Source: Theristus sp. LFF4_11 (taxonomy: Eukaryota > Nematoda > Chromadorea > Monhysterida > Xyalidae). Taken from it: DNA of 48,359 bases. The notes under the pieces were generated by a model. The model had not been told where the DNA came from. It did not search any database and saw nothing but the letters and a program-made list of their open reading frames with translations. Of the stretch, positions 45,302 to 48,359 are shown piece after piece. The stretch lies in the NCBI GenBank assembly GCA_030248135.1, contig JASANC010002508.1:1-48359 (forward strand), read 5' to 3'. How positions within the stretch are numbered: position 1 is the stretch's first letter; the number at the start of each line of letters is the position of its first letter. The position numbers were made by a program, and so were the translations under genes.

Positions 45302-47860
45302 TCATCCGGAGTGCAGAAGAAGATTGTTCATTCGTTTGCCCAAATTTGACTCGCCCTTTGCGCTTCGTTCCAACAGTAAGCTCCTATAATTTTGGCAAGA
45401 AACCATTCCTGTTTTGTTACTCAAATAATGTTTTAGAACTAGCAGCGTTTCACAGAAAACAATAAGGAAACCATCACAACCTACCGAGCGAGTTCTTGGT
45501 GTTTGACAACGGGTGATTTGATAGACGCAAGAGTCAGCATTTGAATAAAAACATCCCGCTGAAATAATACAATAAACAAAGACATTTTTGAGAAACAGTG
45601 AGCTAAAAAACAGTGAAAACAGTTCGAACCTGAGCGTTGCTGCCGCCAATGTTGTGCAGATCATTTCTGATCGGATACAAACAGTCAACAACACGGCCAT
45701 ACTCAGCTGCGTTGAACGCAGACACAGCGTCGTAAATGGGCACGCAGTACTGCTTCTGAAGCTTTGGTCCATAATCGTCCGGCGATTCGCTGCAATGAGA
45801 GAATAGACCTGAGAATTTATTAAAAGTCGCAAAATAAACGTGAGCGAACAAATAACCTGATAACTTCGTTAACGCTGTCAAGGAATCGCTGCACCACTGG
45901 TTGGTCATTTTTACCGGAAATGGCCAGGAAAATCATGGTGTCGTAAAATGGGACCTCATGCAGCTCAAGAAAGGAACGTGACATTTCTGCCACTGTGTCC
46001 CATTTATCCGAATCGATTTTGACGCCTGAATAGGGTTTCGTGCTTCGGATATTATCTTTCATTTTGGTCCCCGTTCTCTGTGGTTGCAGGGGGGGAAAAA
46101 GGGGGAAAAGGGGGGGGGGGGGGGGTGGGGGTGGGGGGGGGGCGGATGTGGGGATAATAAAAAAAATATATAAATGAACAGACCGATTCTTACCAGCGAT
46201 TTTTAACCGGTACAACAATGACGCAGCGTCAGCAAGATCCAAGCACATTCGGTTTTTGGTATTATTGGTGAACTGAGGATTTTGAATCAAGTTCTAAATT
46301 AAGCTTTCAAATCATTCCGTTTTTAATAAACATTTCAACCAAAACCCACTTGCTGATCGAAGATCTCCATTGCGAAATCAAGATCATCATTCTCAAGGTG
46401 TGACACGGCCATGTGCCAAGTATTGTGGCATGCAAACATGTTGCCTTTCTTTAAAAACGAATAACATTATTTCTTATAGGGCTCATTCAGAACAGAATGC
46501 AGATTTCGTTGAATGAATGAAGCGTCGCACCTTCCAGTGATCGGCCGTTGACTGCAAGAACTGCACAGCATCCCGGTCGCGTCTCTGTTCGTGCAAGACG
46601 TGTGCCAGTGAGTGGGTCGCACAACAGTCGTAACGTTGCATTTCCAAAGCCTGTCATCAAAAACTCTTCTGCACCCAAAAAAAGAAATGTAAAATGAAAG
46701 TATGGCAATGATTCGACAGACCAGCTTAGCTTCCTTCTCAGCCTCATTGAATTCATTGCATTCTTCGTGACCATACGCTAGCATGCCGTGTAACAAACTG
46801 AATGTTTTTAAAACTCGTTAATCAGATAAAAGTTTTGTTAATGAATAAAATTGTAAACAAATTGCTACCATTATTAAAGCTAGACCACAACCGCAATTTC
46901 AATTCAACCTGTGCAGTGGTGTTGAACGTTTTCCTTTTAGTAAGATTTTTTTCATCAAATCGCGAGTCGCAGCCCCGTTGTCTCCGTGAAAGATGTATCC
47001 ATTAAAGGCTATCTTTGCTGCCAGCATGTCGTTTGGGTAGTCGGTCAAAAGCTGCTCGTAGACATCCAGTGCGTCTGGAAGTTTTCTGCAAACGAAAACA
47101 CATTTTTCGTTTTTCAAACAAGTACAAAAAACAGTTGACAGCGACTTTGACAGTAGAGGTAACTCACCCATCAAAAATTAGTTTTACAGCTTGCACATGC
47201 AGCTTTTCCCACGAACTCATCGGTGTGACGCCGATTTCTGCGTGCAGACCGTCCACATCACCGGCCAATTGTGCGTTTAACCGCTTTGGCATCCCCCATT
47301 GAAGGACAAGACGAAACGCTCGACTCAGCACTGAACAAAAATTAGTTGATTTTTTGGTTGACTTCAAAGCCAACACCGCAAAAAATGGTCCTGTGAAGTC
47401 GGCAGATACATGTAAATTGTTTTGTTAAGCATCTTGTTCAATCGATAGTACCAAATCAAAAATATGGAATATTAGTATAAACTAAAGTAAATGATGTTGC
47501 AAGAACTTATCACGGAGTCATGAACCGTCTGTCCCACAAGCCTCCGACAAGCCCAAGAATGGCACCGGCAACGCGCCTACCAAAACCAGGATCAGCCTCG
47601 TGCAAACGCTGCAGTGTTCCTTTGAGTCCATCAAACTGTGGATCATCGGTGTAAGCCACGAACTGACGAGCAGAGGAGTCGTACAGGCGTACAGCTTCGT
47701 TGTTAGTGGTGCTCTTGATGGGCAGGTTCAGTGCTTCAAACCCCTGAAGAAACACACGCTGATCAGGTCACAGAAGTCGAATTGAAATTGAAAACGAAGC
47801 AGAAAAGAGATTGCCGACCTGTATATCCCGCAGATTGCTGTTGAACCAACTGTCACCCAT
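45302..47860 (-). CDS. ttc38: Tetratricopeptide repeat protein 38 (TTC38) ortholog
   Basis: A soluble TPR-like helical-repeat protein of unknown biochemical role. Twelve exons on the minus strand: 47860-47819, 47743-47581, 47330-47168, 47085-46909, 46797-46722, 46650-46531, 46448-46350, 46272-46194, 46025-45857, 45789-45630, 45558-45485, 45383-45302. All are GT-AG with matching phases, giving 467 residues, essentially the family length (human about 469). Diagnostic segments in order: LHEADPGF, SSWEKLHVQAVKLI, ALDVYEQLLTDYPNDMLAAK, HSLAHVLHEQ, FACHNTWHMAV, LYRLKIAG, CLYPIRNDLHNIGGSNAQ, RDVFIQML and the C-terminal SLLLERSAKG. The first exon is only 14 codons (MGDSWFNSNLRDIQ). A pyrimidine-AG site (tttccgacag) lies directly upstream of the ATG and could be a UTR or trans-splice acceptor. 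No truncation or frameshift was seen. Confidence 0.94.
46089..46144. repeat. Guanine-run tract in a TTC38 intron
   Basis: About 56 bp of almost only G on the plus strand, in runs of 5 to 16 separated by A, T or C, with G-quadruplex potential. The gene is on the other strand, so the pre-mRNA carries the C-rich complement upstream of the exon 9 acceptor. A stretch just left of it (about 46045-46072, tatctttcattttggtccc) resembles the end of the PTR-intron MITE. Confidence 0.85.
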
Positions 47861-48141
47861 GGTCGTCTGTCGGAAATCTGCGAATATTGTTAGAAGCAAG
47901 CTCAAGTCAAAAACTCGACTTCGTGTTGCCCAACATTGCTTAAACGGATCACTTAAAAATGTTAATCCGGTTCGGTACTCTTTCAAAATATGAGTCCGCT
48001 CAATATTCGTCACAGCGCGATGATTTATATGGCTCAAATGAAAGCTTTCGTTCCACTGAGTAAACTTTTTGGCTGTTTCAAAATTCGAAATTTTGTGAAA
48101 GTTAATCATATTTAAAATTATTTAAAAATGCGGGAGACGCA

Positions 48142-48150
48142 TATAAAAGG
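48142..48150 (+). promoter_or_regulatory. TATA box of a plus-strand gene entering from the window end
   Basis: TATAAAAGG is a near-perfect TATA consensus on the plus strand. About 30 bp downstream (gcagtgaaag, 48171-48180) is a plausible initiator. An ATG at 48351 (catcATGTGCGAA, the last bases of the window) would be a start after a 5' UTR of about 175 nt. It is divergent from TTC38, whose ATG is about 290 bp away, so the interval may be a bidirectional promoter. Confidence 0.4.
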
Positions 48151-48359
48151 AGGAATATGGCCTTGTGTAAGCAGTGAAAGACTTCGCTCGACAACGCTTT
48201 TCAAGTCTCTGATGTGGTACACACGGATACAAGTACACAAGAGTTATATTTTTGCGCCGCGTTTGTTGTTTAAAAGCTTGCTGAAAAGCGTAAAAACTCT
48301 GAAGTAATTTTTCAATTGTCCTCTTTAGTTTAGTCTAAAATCACAACATCATGTGCGAA

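Noticed and set aside
1..48359. CRISPR arrays, rRNA genes, prokaryotic operons or viral genomes
   Set aside because: No regularly spaced direct repeats with unique spacers, no rRNA signatures and no retroviral or viral polymerase frames were seen on either strand.

Overview
This looks like a piece of an animal nuclear genome, probably an ecdysozoan and most likely a nematode or close relative. All confident genes are split by short GT-AG introns. One belongs to the Patched-related (PTR) family, which is expanded in nematodes, and two are rhodopsin-type neuropeptide-like GPCRs. The taxonomic call is an inference. There are no prokaryotic operons, no CRISPR array and no rRNA.

Layout, left to right. 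Positions 85-450 (minus) hold the 5' coding exon of a GPCR that runs off the left edge. About 523-5743 is mostly gene-poor. Positions 5744-26625 (minus) hold one very large gene, the ortholog of Split ends / SPEN (SHARP/MINT). I could assemble it exon by exon: 24 exons with phase-compatible splice sites, 10,368 coding bases and about 3,455 residues. It has four N-terminal RRMs, RS/His-rich and Lys/Glu-rich linkers, a long polyglutamine tract and a C-terminal SPOC domain. Its introns carry a hAT-like MITE, a dispersed repeat and a tandem duplication. Positions 27300-34200 are a transposon landing zone. It holds a 1.1-kb inverted-repeat element, a foldback element, a hAT-type element with an exact 8-bp target duplication, a Helitron-like element with tandem internal repeats, and a mariner-like element. 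Positions 34329-37897 (plus) hold a complete four-exon GPCR with an enormous third intracellular loop. Positions 38782-45096 (plus) hold a complete ten-exon PTR transporter-like gene. Its introns contain several MITE copies and a fragment resembling the stonustoxin/SNTX family. Positions 45302-47860 (minus) hold a complete twelve-exon TTC38 ortholog. A TATA-box promoter at 48142 probably drives a plus-strand gene beyond the right edge.

The genes do not form a pathway. SPEN is a nuclear transcriptional co-regulator, the GPCRs and PTR are membrane proteins, and TTC38 is a soluble TPR-like protein. The most unusual points are the SNTX-like fragment in a PTR intron, the roughly 630-residue GPCR loop, the pure CAA polyQ tract beside three SUMO-consensus motifs, and four short introns that are multiples of three with no stop codon. 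Those four introns could be retained to make longer isoforms. All exon boundaries were read by eye and need RNA-seq confirmation.
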